This document shows positions 53,401 to 54,187 of a stretch of DNA of 64,000 nt, piece by piece (position 1 is the first letter of the stretch; the number at the start of each line of letters is the position of its first letter). Source of the stretch: G963663315 sp965116335 (lineage in GTDB: Bacteria; Pseudomonadota; Gammaproteobacteria; Arenicellales; Poriferihabitantaceae). Under the pieces are notes generated by a model. That model was given only the letters and a program-made list of their open reading frames with translations. It was not told where the DNA came from and ran no database searches. The position numbers were made by a program, and so were the translations under genes. Location of the stretch: positions 248,001 through 312,000 of the forward strand of contig OZ220677.1 in the NCBI GenBank assembly GCA_965116335.1, written 5' to 3'.

Positions 53401-54187
53401 CTCTGATATTTCCTGGAACATGGCGGCTATTGGACTGCGCGGAGACCTGATTCAAGCGCAGGCAGGGCAGGGTCTTTCTTTAGCCCTGACTTCCGATGCA
53501 CTATGGACCCGAACGGCATCAGAGCAGACACAAGAACTGGCGGCATCCGATTCAGATACGACGCGATTGCGGTTGGGTCTGGAAAGCAGTTGGGCGTTTG
53601 AACTGGATAATGGAGGCCATATTACCCCGAAGCTGGAGATGGGATTACGACAGGATGGTGGAGATGCGGAGACTGGTGGTGGCGTAGAGATTGGCGGGGG
53701 TATTTCCTGGTTGAATCCGGGACTTGGACTTTCACTTGATCTATCTGGACGGACACTGGTTTCGCATGGAGACGATGATTTTGAGGATCGGGGTTTTGCG
53801 GCCTCGCTGGAATTTGATCCGGATCCGTCCAGTGAGCGCAGTCCGTCCTTGACCTTGCGCCAGGATTGGGGGAATTCTTCCGGTGGTGGATTGGATGCGA
53901 TGTTCACATCAAGCCCGCTCACACAATCAGGCGGAGGGAGTCAGGAGAGTCGCTGGTCGGCAGAGGCGGCCTGGGGCTTCCCGGCATTGGGTGGACGCTT
54001 CACGGGTAGTCCGCATGCGGGTCTTGGATTCTCTGGTGACAGTCGGGATTTCACGGTGGGTTGGCGTTTGAAGCCTGATTCCGAGGATGCGCTCAACCTT
54101 TCTCTGGGCGTACAGGCCACCCGGCGCGAGAACGGCACGGACACTCCGCAGCACAGTGTCGGATTCGAGATGAGCATCCGGTGGTGA
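17465..54187 (+). CDS. Giant Calx-beta-repeat autotransporter (12,240 codons)
   Basis: One uninterrupted frame of 36.7 kb. Residues 1-64 are probably not translated or an extended signal region; M65 (17657) starts a clear signal peptide. Residues about 90-11,335 are mostly beta-sandwich repeats of roughly 100 residues, recognised by recurring EG..A.F.V.L and DDD or DND boundaries and by NW...QTVTV motifs: Calx-beta-like, Ig-like and FN3-like domains. A Q/E/P-rich linker (11,336-11,513) and two more Calx-beta-like domains precede a C-terminal barrel (from about 11,746) ending in FEMSIRW with a terminal aromatic residue, the arrangement of type Va autotransporters. The passenger is nearly cysteine-free. 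No RTX nonapeptides were seen, arguing against type I secretion. Likely a cell-surface adhesin or stalk of over one megadalton; function is inference. The longest open frame is given; the start at 17657 is more likely. Confidence 0.9.
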   Translation: MTSHVHDRPIFVSGLSCCPSVFSGIPVAGVVHDLSVSAVGGGSPARRSGSESGAGGGLNGRLLVMQLLLVSVAMLFLLSVAEASLAATVEVQDDDDDKPGVVVSESSLALTELGASSTVAKTYTLALATDPGADVGVTVTSGDPTAVVVDTDSVRTGNQNTLTFTHGNSGNWKTAQTVTVRALNDGNATGETVAISHAAAVSSDPGNPYHQVPVDKVSVSVTDAGHGVTVSDSALSVHAGDETATYTIVLKSAPGGTLEVTPTSSDSAKAVVSAALSFNDSNWDEPQTVTVTGKGAGSVTITHSVTGATTDYPTSTTIPSMAVTVMAARPTVGIGPVYVEVTEGDDTEVTVTVTLSAALTSDIVIPLSTQHFERGATAGSDYTVPSPFSVTISTGATNKTLTIPIIDDEIAEDNELFNVVLDTASLPPAVRAGPNVSVAVIIKDIDEAVLVSISPESTEVKEGGSVEVTARLAEAIQADATIGVSLRQVRFAQAGRDYTDPAPGSTVDFSLSIPAGKTRASATITTIDNGESLLNTDELKGNSEIHAALLADGLIEHGLRIDGENASTHITILENDAVIVTETDSATVVSEPSGTDTYQIRLAGVPEKGTVSIEARAGDGLQVSSGGGVAASSVTLDFNTTTWDTPQTVTVSAVDDDIDNPGGRRMAKIVHTVTSTMDAPQYAGMIVEDIAVAIIDDDMAASDIAVTLSAESGDLAEDGSDKVVTVELSRLPADGESLEVPLTFGGTAQRGVDYAVSAVVSEVTVISEDGVGVKQAANGVTYANLASGSASVTFTGGSGNAVSASFRIETIADAVDEDTSETVTVELGDLGEGATGSGSLSFVITDDDTAGVAVGAASASVAVGGETSYTLRLTSQPLGTVAVTPTSDDATVVAIASIAGTRAKWAVFDADNWNEAQTVTLSGVATGGPVNVSHAVTYAAGGGYGTDLSIDPLAVTVTAAPVPVKPVLNLALSKDTMVEGESTELTLSVTGATQAVTVATADLLSVTGVAASDYLLPDLPAQLTFRAPDYVQTFGLLALYDEADESNEALTVGFGSGFPATFDQGTEASVTIIDANPTKVTVLAGEDDMVDLVEGDETGVTVTLSRALAAGETVTVPLTVAGTDVDASDYTLTLDSGAVNPGVSLNTSAPYSAAQPAVVFTGSDDAGVTTAALSFAVVDDGVAEGREVLTLWMGTLDSNLDRASGTGADGTVAGGTPVLIRVRDLAVSATAPAVKVSPSYLEVTENGTPGLYYVWLASDPGQAVTVNLTSGDATRVRVEPSQLTFTSSGETIWSQPQAVRVTARPDADVIQGNNVTITHTVSGYTGVSSVSDVIVRLRDAGHGVIASSRTLDVSEGGTAEYKLRLKSQPTHAVTITPRVSDSGQVLKAGAAVTFQPNEWNTDKAIALSGLSPGRATVLHEVSSTDTNYDDMSGIVRIGVTVAAAPSRISGASFTIVPVATRVPGGTAAAFTVSAANALTGEVAVEVVIGDVGGVVAAGEFLSRKLIVPAGGSATFNVKTRSFTEDRPDGAITATLASRYGGASARIAVVDNIATAVSLVPGKKSSLLEQTPADKAQVTVMLARDLVAGEIVDVPLVFATTDGVALPGAAQPHIALSARGVGVTLRDETTASPKLRFTGGAGNERVATVEIYATTEDDSNLTDDAFTVTLGDLDAATLGTTVSGGAVAGAGSNLATLTLVDNDAFVTVSDAQAAEGEALEFMVTLPNPAPADGVTVGYTLADGSDGAVYSRATTPDDFGGRSGSLEIAQGASSGTISVATVDDNVYESDHHFEVRLTSTTHGTLHSTHYRATGTIEDDADTPVFGFLSGLHRVTEGNRILVSVALGGSTTSLVPATLHYAPAGDGDTAAAGDYAGASGMLTFAAGATRQQVTVRAIDDSVHDIDEHFTVVLTAGEHARVSDTQVAPFGRTKIEIADNDPVKVGVEAPDEVREGETVTFMLRPDITVENDLNLKVRITQGGDYVTPTAIRQYTVVLHGGTNSVSLSISTSDIDSHENDGWVRATLLPGAGYGIDASRLHATTVIDGAEPSVSLRAVAGEVIEGNDAEFTVSTDFAPARDLDISLRVVQDGDYAANGQIGSKQVTLSAGQTEATYAVQTDDDAVEESPGSITVSLVQGAGYKADAESQPASIAVIDDETPEVRIEASDAQVTEGDSATFTVRLLASIGSPVTVAYQVSGTSGYVTAATDTVVVPTSGSAQITVPTVNVPGDTPDGELTVAATTGAGYRLTEGSTHTIEVADDEPTIVSIRGSGSMIEGNTAKTAELTVTLSRSLVEGEKVTVPLRFATRERDFLSGALSRRDVVVHAAGANIARLTDTQQLGSGVRLFGPSSKQLAGQRTPPNAANYAVEFTGGAATPTTATLKLTARAERTPNDEKDAKINVSFRSFSSAALTNVGGGIQANRGHNSALFIVEDKDKPDTTAPQVSSITRQLPTTTPTHADQLTWRVTFSEPVVNVDAADFVVAGTTASLSVSQVSSSVYDVRASGGNLASLNDTVTLGFNASHNIADANGNALAANPTPTGSHDNTFVVDNTAPTVTITVPSTSGAISGAVTATFTFDEAVSGFETSDIAVTNAAVSGFALDTADTIWTATITPNVNGTPVTVDVAANAADDRAGNGSAAATQVSVNYTKTLGAPVSFTATPGDGQVSLAWSAPTGSAGTAAVSKYQYRYQAGASVTSATWTDIADGTDAGNSAGDETSVTVTGLINGTQYAFELRAVNAAGDGDAATNTATPVPSGDIAVTLSAESGDLAEDGSDKVVTVELSRLPADGESLEVPLTFGGTAQRGVDYAVSAVVSEVTVISEDGVGVKQAANGVTWTNLASGSASVTFTGGSGNAVSASFRIETIADAVDEGASETVTVALGDLGEGATGSGSLSFAITDDDTAGVAVDASSLSTVISVGGEASYTLRLTSQPLGTVAVTPTSDDATVVAIASIAGTRDKWAVFDADNWNEAQTVTLSGVATGGPVNVSHAVTYAAGGGYGTDLSIDGVAVTAVKPVLNLALSRDTMAEGDSAELKLSVTGATQAVTVATANLLSVTGVAAADYRLFDLPAQITFRAPDYVQTFGLLARYDEADEFNEALTVGFGSGFPATFDQGTEASVTIIDANPTKVTVLAGEDDMVDLVEGDETGVTVTLSRALAAGETVTVPLTVAGTDVDASDYTLTLDSGAVNPGVSLNTSAPYSAAQPAVVFTGSDDAGVTTAALSFAVVDDGVAEGREVLTLWMGTLDSNLDRASGTGADGTVAGGTPVLIRVRDLAVSATAPAVKVSPSYLEVTENGTPGLYYVWLASDPGQAVTVNLTSGDATRVRVEPSQLTFTSSGETIWSQPQAVRVTARPDADVIQGNNVTITHTVSGYTGVSSVSDVIVRLRDAGHGVIASSRTLDVSEGGTAEYKLRLKSQPTHAVTITPRVSDSGQVLKAGAAVTFQPNEWNTDKAIALSGLSPGRATVLHEVSSTDTNYDDMSGIVRIGVTVAAAPSRISGASFTIVPVATRVPGGTAAAFTVSAANALTGEVAVEVVIGDVGGVVAAGEFLSRKLIVPAGGSATFNVKTRSFTEDRPDGAITATLASRYGGASARIAVVDNIATAVSLVPGKKSSLLEQMPGDKAQVTVMLARDLVAGEVVDVPLVFATTDGVALPGAAQPHIALSASGTGVTLMDATTASPKLRFTGGAGDERVATVEIYATTEDDSNLTDDAFTVTLGDLDAATLGTTVSGGAVAAAGSNLATLTLVDNDAFVTVSGAQAAEGSDVEFAVTLPNPAPAGGVTVGYTLADGTGGAVYSRATTPDDFGGRSGSLEIAQGASSGTISVATVDDNVYESDHHFEVRLTSTTHGTLHSTHYRATGTIEDDADTPVFGFLSGLHRVTEGDRILVSVALGGSTTSLVPATLHYAPAGDGDTAAAGDYAGASGMLTFAAGATRQQVTVRAIDDSVHDIDEHFTVVLTAGEHARVSDTQVAPFGRTKIEIADNDPVKVGVEAPDEVREGETVTFTLRPDITVENDLNLKVRITQGGDYVTPTEIRQYDVVLKGGTDSVSLSISTSDIDSHETDGWVRATLLPGAGYGIDASRSRATVVIDGAEPSVSLRAVAGEVIEGNDAEFTVSTDFAPARDLDISLRVVQDGDYAANGQIGSKQVTLSAGQTEATYAVQTDDDAVEESPGSITVSLVQGAGYKADAESQPASIAVIDDETPEVRIEASDAQVTEGDSATFTVRLLASIGSPVTVAYQVSGTSGYVTAATDTVVVPTSGSAQITVPTVNVPGDTPDGELTVAATTGAGYRLTEGSTHTIEVADDEPTIVSIRGSGSMIEGNTAKTAELTVTLSRSLVEGEKVTVPLRFATRERDFLSGALSRRDVVVHAAGANIARLTDTQQLGSGVRLFGPSSKQLAGQRTPPNAANYAVEFTGGAATPTTATLKLTARAERTPNDEKDAKINVSFRSFSSAALTNVGGGIQANRGHNSALFIVEDKDKPDTTAPQVSSITRQLPTTTPTHADQLTWRVTFSEPVVNVDAADFVVAGTTASLSVSQVSSSVYDVRASGGNLASLNDTVTLGFNASHNIADANGNALAANPTPTGSHDNTFVVDNTAPTVTITVPSTSGAISGAVTATFTFDEAVSGFETSDIAVTNAAVSGFALDTADTIWTATITPNVNGTPVTVDVAANAADDRAGNGSAAATQVSVNYTKTLGAPVSFTATPGDGQVSLAWSAPTGSAGTAAVSKYQYRYQAGASVTSATWTDIADGTDAGNSAGDETSVTVTGLINGTQYAFELRAVNAAGDGDAATNTATPVPSGDIAVTLSAESGDLAEDGSDKVVTVELSRLPADGESLEVPLTFGGTAQRGVDYAVSAVVSEVTVISEDGVGVKQAANGVTWTNLASGSASVTFTGGSGNAVSASFRIETIADAVDEGASETVTVALGDLGEGATGSGSLSFAITDDDTAGVAVDASSLSTVISVGGEASYTLRLTSQPLGTVAVTPTSDDATVVAIASIAGTRDKWAVFDADNWNEAQTVTLSGVATGGPVNVSHAVTYAAGGGYGTDLSIDGVAVTAVKPVLNLALSRDTMAEGDSAELKLSVTGATQAVTVATANLLSVTGVAAADYRLFDLPAQITFRAPDYVQTFGLLARYDEADEFNEALTVGFGSGFPATFDQGTEASVTIIDANPTKVTVLAGEDDMVDLVEGDETGVTVTLSRALAAGETVTVPLTVAGTDVDASDYTLTLDSGAVNPGVSLNTSAPYSAAQPAVVFTGSDDAGVTTAALSFAVVDDGVAEGREVLTLWMGTLDSNLDRASGTGADGTVAGGTPVLIRVRDLAVSATAPAVKVSPSYLEVTENGTPGLYYVWLASDPGQAVTVNLTSGDATRVRVEPSQLTFTSSGETIWSQPQAVRVTARPDADVIQGNNVTITHTVSGYTGVSSVSDVIVRLRDAGHGVIASSRTLDVSEGGTAEYKLRLKSQPTHAVTITPRVSDSGQVLKAGAAVTFQPNEWNTDKAIALSGLSPGRATVLHEVSSTDTNYDDMSGIVRIGVTVAAAPSRISGASFTIVPVATRVPGGTAAAFTVSAANALTGEVAVEVVIGDVGGVVAAGEFLSRKLIVPAGGSATFNVKTRSFTEDRPDGAITATLASRYGGASARIAVVDNIATAVSLVPGKKSSLLEQMPGDKAQVTVMLARDLVAGEVVDVPLVFATTDGVALPGAAQPHIALSASGTGVTLMDATTASPKLRFTGGAGDERVATVEIYATTEDDSNLTDDAFTVTLGDLDAATLGTTVSGGAVAAAGSNLATLTLVDNDAFVTVSGAQAAEGSDVEFAVTLPNPAPAGGVTVGYTLADGTGGAVYSRATTPDDFGGRSGSLEIAQGASSGTISVATVDDNVYESDHHFEVRLTSTTHGTLHSTHYRATGTIEDDADTPVFGFLSGLHRVTEGDRILVSVALGGSTTSLVPATLHYAPAGDGDTAAAGDYAGASGMLTFAAGATRQQVTVRAIDDSVHDIDEHFTVVLTAGEHARVSDTQVAPFGRTKIEIADNDPVKVGVEAPDEVREGETVTFTLRPDITVENDLNLKVRITQGGDYVTPTEIRQYDVVLKGGTDSVSLSISTSDIDSHETDGWVRATLLPGAGYGIDASRSRATVVIDGAEPSVSLRAVAGEVIEGNDAEFTVSTDFAPARDLDISLRVVQDGDYAANGQIGSKQVTLSAGQTEATYAVQTDDDAVEESPGSITVSLVQGAGYKADAESQPASIAVIDDETPEVRIEASDAQVTEGDSATFTVRLLASIGSPVTVAYQVSGTSGYVTANTATVTVPTSGSAQITVPTRAVSGDTPDGELTVAATTGTGYRLTEGSTSTIEVADDEPTIVSIRGSGSMIEGNTAKTAELTVTLSRSLVEGEKVTVPLRFATRERDFLSGALSRRDVVVHAAGANIARLTDTQNLGSGVRLFGPSSKQLAGQRTPPNAANYAVEFTGGAATPTTATLKLTARAERTPNDEKDAKINVSFRSFSPPALTNVGGGIQANRGHNSARFIVVDIDRSSPAAMMLTVDADTGTAGEQDSVAEDGVARTVRVTATIDGQARFSSDQSVTVKVGESGDSATKGTDYTNIGDQTIPISAGNASGYVDFVLTPTVDVLDEPAERISLKGTLSGVTFANTGITITDNDATTVTLAGDPGDLTEGASKDLRVTLGRGLVAGEILEVPLTFGGTATRGTDYTLTGTAAAGVAYSNLNSGTATVTFTGAGSGATATVATLTLTAQTDGVVGNTTETVDIRLGTLNASGLDGGTSETDSLAEFDILDSGTGVTVSETSLVLTELGVSSAVEKTYTLVLAKDPGANVEVTITSGDPTAVLVDADADQVGDQGTFTFTHGNSGNWNDPQTVTVRAVNDGDATGETVAISHVAAVSSDRGNPYHQIPVRDVSVTVTDAGRGVTVSAASLSVFEGGGAASYTLALISDPGGTLEVTPASDATNAVVSGALTFNSSDWRSPKIVTVTGKQAGSATISHTVTTPTTAYPANTMIDPVTVSVIADGAAPRHGITFIETDGETTVAEHNGPDAQDRYRIVLNTRPTHDVTVTVTAGAGLRVAAAGSAAFGNTVTLTFTPGGRNLWSIPQTVRVSVPNDLIDNEITRRTIDLTHASSSADSNYQQADAGTLSVTVIDNLTAGVKISPTRRTVGEDGGTATYTVELASRPLSDVVVTVTSDDDTVVKLDGPDAATAYTGAENLTFTPSNWNRQQTVTLEGQDDEAVNYIARTATITHKISSAANGDGSRYTPGTAIHDVHVTLADDEASDVYVSIVRTSEPRITECTPGGYEERCEIAFTVSLSRPLVKGERADIELALAGEGIKAGDFSDLTLAAGAGLNTGVRLQRAGTLRPTVIFSGSGARVATLKFDATDRQLETPVEETLTVAIADAATLAADPNTNLGETLRPSPDHGEFDVTVIDDEHLLTFSKSVYTVSEGAGAATVTLDLSRALEWDVNVKLGFEDGTAIAGQDYEQAWVFPQVATIARGQTQIELEFPIVDDSLVENTEVLTVYVQQHALPAGYAQDSATVRITDNEPTVSVSADAPSVFEGEGAGFTIVRNAVTASALAVNVNVAEADATDTIAAGDEGSRSVVIAANQASATLTIPTLDNSAMASGGGVTVTLGDATVAGAYFKADPDFATVAVEDNDTAGITITPVRVRLREADDPNTVAVQEHKATYQVRLNAPPDSAVTVTPNGDASMVTVSPASLEFTSSDWKNARTVTVTGVPDAGENPGQRRTAIVTHAVNASGNYSGVTADRVTVDVVDREPVLSMTGAQIDEGDSGTADLVFTVTLSPESLRTVTVRADVSHADGDTDSADCVCTGIATITFAPGETSKRLTIPVVGDILVEGDEALALKLLDPVNAVFEDGGDSLIATGVIRNDDDPRPVLSMTGGQVDEGDSGTAGLTFTVNLSAASGDTITVDYGGSVGDGTATRGADYAAVTDGTLTFEPGVISKTLMVKVIGDLDAESDETVALFLSDPAGAVFADAKSRIVATGVINDNDTGKPVLSVTGANVAEGDSGRPELTFTVTLSAAAADPVTVNYASSDDDDTATSGTDYVALPVGTLTFAPGQTVRTLAVDVIADNLAEDDETVALVLSEPVGAVFSTGSNTLVARGTIVDDDYDVEVSIHRTGAATIEEGTSYNDIEGGKIEFTVSLSRALGAAERVDVPLAISGTGVEADDFAALALADGETLNTGVRLKDRQTLSPTVVFAGAGARTATLELKPDDRRLEESESETVTVAVGNNAALAAQRRTTVTDLARHPTDNRFDVTVFDDEHLMSFAVANDRLYVPEGAHSVKLQVNQSRALRRDSTFRLFYYDDIRLTAIGPDTVGSPGNTTSGDDYRPAFEWPEYATIEAGETSTTVAFELVDDTDRENVERVRIQLRPYHEPEGFLPYEVRDVVDVYIVDNDNHQDGDGVTFSTGSLSVTEGGVAGTYTVALNTNPVEDVTVTVDVPAAHQDVLTVQAPGGTAGASATLTFTGSGSGIWSTAQTVTVTALEDADTVSESVSLMHSASVTDTGNPYHGITIDPMTVTVTDNDTTAGAGVSIVESGGGTAVGEDGTTDTYTLVLNTRPASDVTVTVTAGAGAEVNKSGGTAGSAQTLTFSPAGANLWSTAQTVTVSGVDDDIDNAGDERAVVISHAASSSDNSYTIANAGKLSVTVSDDDTAAVAVSETSRTVAENGGTATYTVQLESEPLSDVVVTVTSDDNTAVTLDGPDQATTYTDSESLTFTPVNWSVPQTITLKGEDDNFPSPGGRTATISHEIRTGKGDGSRYTSDTPSIASVTVTVADDDTPSGSIQVMQSGGATSVSEDGSTTDSYDIRLWSAPAHNVTVTVSAEPGVLVNKAGGSASASATLTFTPSGAGVWSAWQTITVTGENDDIDNEDNRRVLTVSHATRSDDSDFNNADVGDVFISVTDDDTAGVTVSQAAHTLAEDGATDTYTVALDSEPLSDIVITVTSDDDTVVKLDGPDSATAYTGTENLTFTPSNWNVKQTITLKAEDDDVVNSPHRTATITHTISSADNGDGSRYTPQSPSIPGVAVTVTNDDRHALTLSLASLSADEGDSGSRDVDVVVAKPADSPAVSYSLCLSGDASLDANGTQATGEDYRIIDINGTSTVTTFGTGSAAGCVGAQGTVTFAGNVHSHTYKIRVFGETDIENDEKVIVTLKESASAALPTTFEISAVGNPATHVIEDDDTPYGLEFTESGSDTTVSEDGSTTTDSYDIELLNEPTHSVTVMVTAGEGTRVNKSGGSVGGSQTLTFTTSNWNVAQTITVTGTEDRIDNADDSRTVLIGHSTSSTDANYVLNDAGSVSVTVTDNDTAGVTITETGGTVVSEDGSDSDTYTVVLDTEPVENVTVTVTAGAGTKVNVGSGTAGTTKTLTFTPSGNGIWSTPQTVTVTGTPDVIDNPGDARAVTVGHAASSTDPNYVIADAGDISVTVTDDDPTSVTLARSGSGGIAENGGTADVTVTLGRTLVAGESVTVPLAVTGATVSTHYTLGLKNGGGTGVSLDTTAPHSTQHPAVTLSGAGARTATLTLTAVANTDRISRTVAIAYGTSARAPSSIGLSGGISTSGTASVPILDDDARISVTAASAAEGSNVDFTVTLPDPAPSGGVTIDYSTSDGRSNNADTYQVATSADYTAAGNASITIAHNQSSGSISIATTQDTTYEGDHYFTLTLNSTNTFNISTTAGSAIGTITDAADRPTFAFTGASTDADEDDGTVTLTIEKTGTTLVGSTVSYATTDGTATGGSDFTAIASTDLNFAAGDTSKDVTVTLTDDTTDEATEAFTVDLTAVAHAALGSTDRHSINITDNDATTVTLGVPTTAIDENAGTKTITVTLGRALTGDETLAVPLTFAGTATFGTDYTLAEPNSTPTGVTYSNLTSTNLATSPPTIAFSGVSGAASSATVILTATNDTTDEGSTESVIVGLGTLNASSGGNLAGGASGSGTATFNITDDDTRGVTVTGGPLSLAEVDNTGTSGSKENEGAYTVVLDSKPTDDVRIDLTAPDMVTLSASSLTFTPSNWSAAQTVTVTAKDDDIDNVDDVRTGSISHSVVAGSSDYTGVNAASVSVTVNDDEGESTLSIDSPSIAEGDSSTVTLTFKVTLAPVSGNAVSVSYADATTGTATSAVDYVAIPSGTLNFAAGQTEKTVTVTVNGDTTDEPHETIVLRLSSPSNARLSGGNATLDGMGTITDDDATPTVTLALSSASIAEDGGVTTVTATLSSASSQDVTLTVAAAPVSPAVSGDYTLTANKTLTIAAGSTTSTGVVTITAQDNDVDSNDKSVTVSATASGGNGVSAPDSVTLTITDDDVPELSIAAGTAVTEGTAASFTVDADIAPVADLTVNVDVDTTAGFAASGTTGAQTFTFRAGRTSEIYTVNTQSDTADEVDGSVTVTVQAGTDYTVDSSNDEASVAVNDNDATTVTLARAGSGGIAEAAGTEDITITLGRALVAGESVTVPLAVTGATVATHYRLALKNGGGTGVSLDTTAPHSTQHPAVTLSGAGARTATLTLTAVANTDRISRTVAIAYGTSARAPSSIGLSGGISTSGTASVPILDDDARISVTAASAAEGSNVDFTVTLPDPAPSGGVTIDYSTSDGRSNNADTYQVATSADYTAAGNASITIAHNQSSGSISIATTQDTTYEGDHYFTLTLNSTNTFNISTTAGSAIGTITDAADRPTFAFTGASTDADEDDGTVTLTIEKTGTTLVGSTVSYATTDGTATGGSDFTAIASTDLNFAAGDTSKDVTVTLTDDTTDEATEAFTVDLTAVAHAALGSTDRHSINITDNDATTVTLGVPTTAIDENAGTKTITVTLGRALTGDETLAVPLTFAGTATFGTDYTLAEPNSTPTGVTYSNLTSTNLATSPPTIAFSGVSGAASSATVILTATNDTTDEGSTESVIVGLGTLNASSGGNLAGGASGSGTATFNITDDDKAGVNFSENTIEVEKDETTVIQVRLTSQPTMDTTVTLTSSDPTVAELSASPRGRSVQLLFTPQNWNVPQSVTVHGIEDGDLSIETHIQSADPMYANAPPPPPLQTNVIGVPTLTLTASEDYIDEGAAATFTIAADRVSPIDVPVRIDVGYGCCIGVGEVLAEGQKGMRTVILPQGRTWVRFEVQTADDEVIHGEGIKRGNKSITAQIVESDAYQISHTGNDALARFMYYDSVMVSENDSVPPADIVVSVSGPERVMEGDTAQFTFTASKASSSDLKIRFILDLFGDFNTNPVYTFDPNVTSGLEFDHVILPAGALQTTYSLTIRDDDRTQGHGRMLVRVTGGSMKSVDGIIHRSYSIAGHLDREVRFDVIDDETSPAVESQASPQESPQQAEQDGQAEDEQETSRSLAVAACVSDELIERGETYYEANRNKASNYGSNWFSVLVAFDQRTSADWTADSRSIEPMTAASSRERESSWRGWRPFTKALECVETAIAEAEAQAEQPAEQPEAEAEAQPAQVQDGQVEVQTEQTEVEVQAEVQPEPEQTPPPTPAIRLSAGSTVEEGERAEFILTADPAPLTDLVITYTVDQTGDYLADPGVGQRTITLAAEATTMVLSVDTVDDEMDEPDGSVSVMLATGAGYTLTTRQSRTVTVNDNDVMPPPVLSIRDATLHENQGGGYFTVTIEEPADWPVRFHYATRDSSPVSARADQDYQAHDRSARMQSQFEPGETEMKLYIEIYDDSHDENAETFEIELFDADVGSMPDVPVLIPDGIAVGTIVDDDQMPAAWLARFGRSVAQQALDGITDRIEAPRTAGTESTFAGISTQSSGLDQDLPGQSDVVQRFGVGNDTYGFGTDGMENGGEPQYRSMTMSDALMGVSFTTTSQKDASGGSVAFWGRTAQSSFNGNEDNLSLDGEITSALLGMDYARDNWMGGVTLMQSSGKGGYTDSGVSSSCPQEDSTPCAGGASAGAGTLESSLTALIPYTSMQVSDRMQWWGALGHGIGEVDLKPGAGDSLTSDISWNMAAIGLRGDLIQAQAGQGLSLALTSDALWTRTASEQTQELAASDSDTTRLRLGLESSWAFELDNGGHITPKLEMGLRQDGGDAETGGGVEIGGGISWLNPGLGLSLDLSGRTLVSHGDDDFEDRGFAASLEFDPDPSSERSPSLTLRQDWGNSSGGGLDAMFTSSPLTQSGGGSQESRWSAEAAWGFPALGGRFTGSPHAGLGFSGDSRDFTVGWRLKPDSEDALNLSLGVQATRRENGTDTPQHSVGFEMSIRW
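17657..17722 (+). other. Signal peptide of the giant protein
   Basis: MQLLLVSVAMLFLLSV followed by AEASLA and then ATVEVQ gives a long hydrophobic core and a small-residue cleavage motif after SLA, about residue 86. The arginine of NGRLLV just upstream would supply n-region charge if translation starts earlier. Confidence 0.75.
17740..19570 (+). other. Unique N-terminal passenger section of the giant protein
   Basis: After an acidic start (DDDDDKPG) there are about five beta-sandwich repeats that are not part of the 6-kb units: two with the SGNWKTAQTVTV or SNWDEPQTVTV type motif, two Calx-beta-like ones (VEVTEGDDTEVTV and TEVKEGGSVEV), and another NW/TW...PQTVTV type ending at DDDMAAS. It is joined directly to the first long unit. 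Confidence 0.65.
19571..25732 (+). repeat. Long unit R1 of the giant gene (6,162 bp, residues 703-2756)
   Basis: Begins DIAVTLSAESGDLAEDG and ends TATPVPSG. It contains about eighteen beta-sandwich segments, the last part being two Ig-like domains (DTTAPQVSSI, DNTAPTVTITV) and an FN3-like domain (SFTATPGDGQVSLAW). Compared with R2 it has many differences in its first kilobase and scattered ones between 22165 and 23584, no visible difference from 20613 to 22164, and none from 23585 to its end. Confidence 0.9.
24766..25732 (+). other. Ig-like and FN3-like segment at the end of R1 (repeated in R2)
   Basis: Two bacterial Ig-like domains of the DTTAP/DNTAP type, with TFSEPV and TFDEAV strands, are followed by one FN3-like domain (GDGQVSLAWSAPTG, then YQYRYQAG and NGTQYAFELRAVN). 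The same block ends R2 at 30916-31882 and is absent from R3. These are the only FN3-like domains I see in the protein. Confidence 0.7.
25733..31882 (+). repeat. Long unit R2 of the giant gene (6,150 bp, residues 2757-4806)
   Basis: The first 4,490 bp (to 30222) show no visible difference from R3; the last 2,148 bp (from 29735) show none from R1. The unit therefore has an R3-like 5' part and an R1-like 3' part, with the switch somewhere in 29735-30222. It encodes the same domain order as R1. Confidence 0.9.
31883..37042 (+). repeat. Long unit R3 of the giant gene (partial, 5,160 bp, residues 4807-6526)
   Basis: Same start as R2 (GDIAVTLSAESG). From 36373 it diverges from R1 and R2 at scattered bases, and homology stops near 37042, where R1 and R2 continue into the Ig-like and FN3-like domains. 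R3 instead runs into FIVVDIDRSSPAAMM and different repeats. It is the 3'-most, probably ancestral, edge of the array. Confidence 0.9.
37043..46035 (+). other. Heterogeneous middle passenger section of the giant protein
   Basis: About 9 kb of diverse repeats. There are Calx-beta-like domains (MTGAQIDEGDSGTADLVF, MTGGQVDEGDSGTAGL and VTGANVAEGDSGRPEL in a row at about 40.8-41.9 kb) and many copies of the other repeat type, with DNDTAGVTIT or DDDTAGVTVS openings and NW or IWSTAQTVTVTG strands. Paralogous but clearly diverged from one another, unlike the R and S duplications. The rare cysteines occur in pairs here (for example TECTPGGYEERCE and ADCVCTG), which could form local disulfides. Confidence 0.6.
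46036..47415 (+). repeat. Duplicated block S1 (1,380 bp, residues about 9525-9984)
   Basis: No visible base difference from S2 at an offset of 2,934 bp. First mismatches outside the block are at 46035/48969 and 47416/50350. It encodes about four beta-sandwich domains, including AEGSNVDFTVTLPDPAPSGG and TFAFTGASTDADEDDGTV. Confidence 0.9.
48970..50349 (+). repeat. Duplicated block S2 (1,380 bp, residues about 10503-10962)
   Basis: Second copy of S1. Outside the identical core the homology continues upstream with differences (to about 48802), where SGSGGIAENGG corresponds to AGSGGIAEAAG. The 1,554 bp between the cores (47416-48969) is mostly unique sequence containing further Calx-beta-like domains. 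Confidence 0.9.
51471..52002 (+). other. Acidic Q/P-rich linker with a small helical insert in the giant protein
   Basis: Two low-complexity tracts rich in E, Q, A and P (near 51480-51560 and 51830-52000) enclose about 85 residues with helical character (SDELIERGETYYEANRN, then RGWRPFTKALECVETAI). From memory, similar short W- and R-rich helical segments occur in other large Calx-beta proteins, but I cannot verify this. It may be a flexible stalk between passenger and barrel. Confidence 0.55.
52700..54187 (+). other. Autotransporter beta-barrel (translocator) domain of the giant protein
   Basis: From residue 11,746: a helix AWLARFGRSVAQQALDGI, a Gly/Ser-rich stretch, then about 400 residues of alternating strands typical of an outer-membrane barrel, such as GSVAFWGRTAQSSF, MQWWGALGHGIGEV and RDFTVGWRLKP, and a final strand HSVGFEMSIRW with a C-terminal aromatic residue for BAM recognition. 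One pair of cysteines (SSSCPQEDSTPC) lies in a predicted surface loop. Confidence 0.85.
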
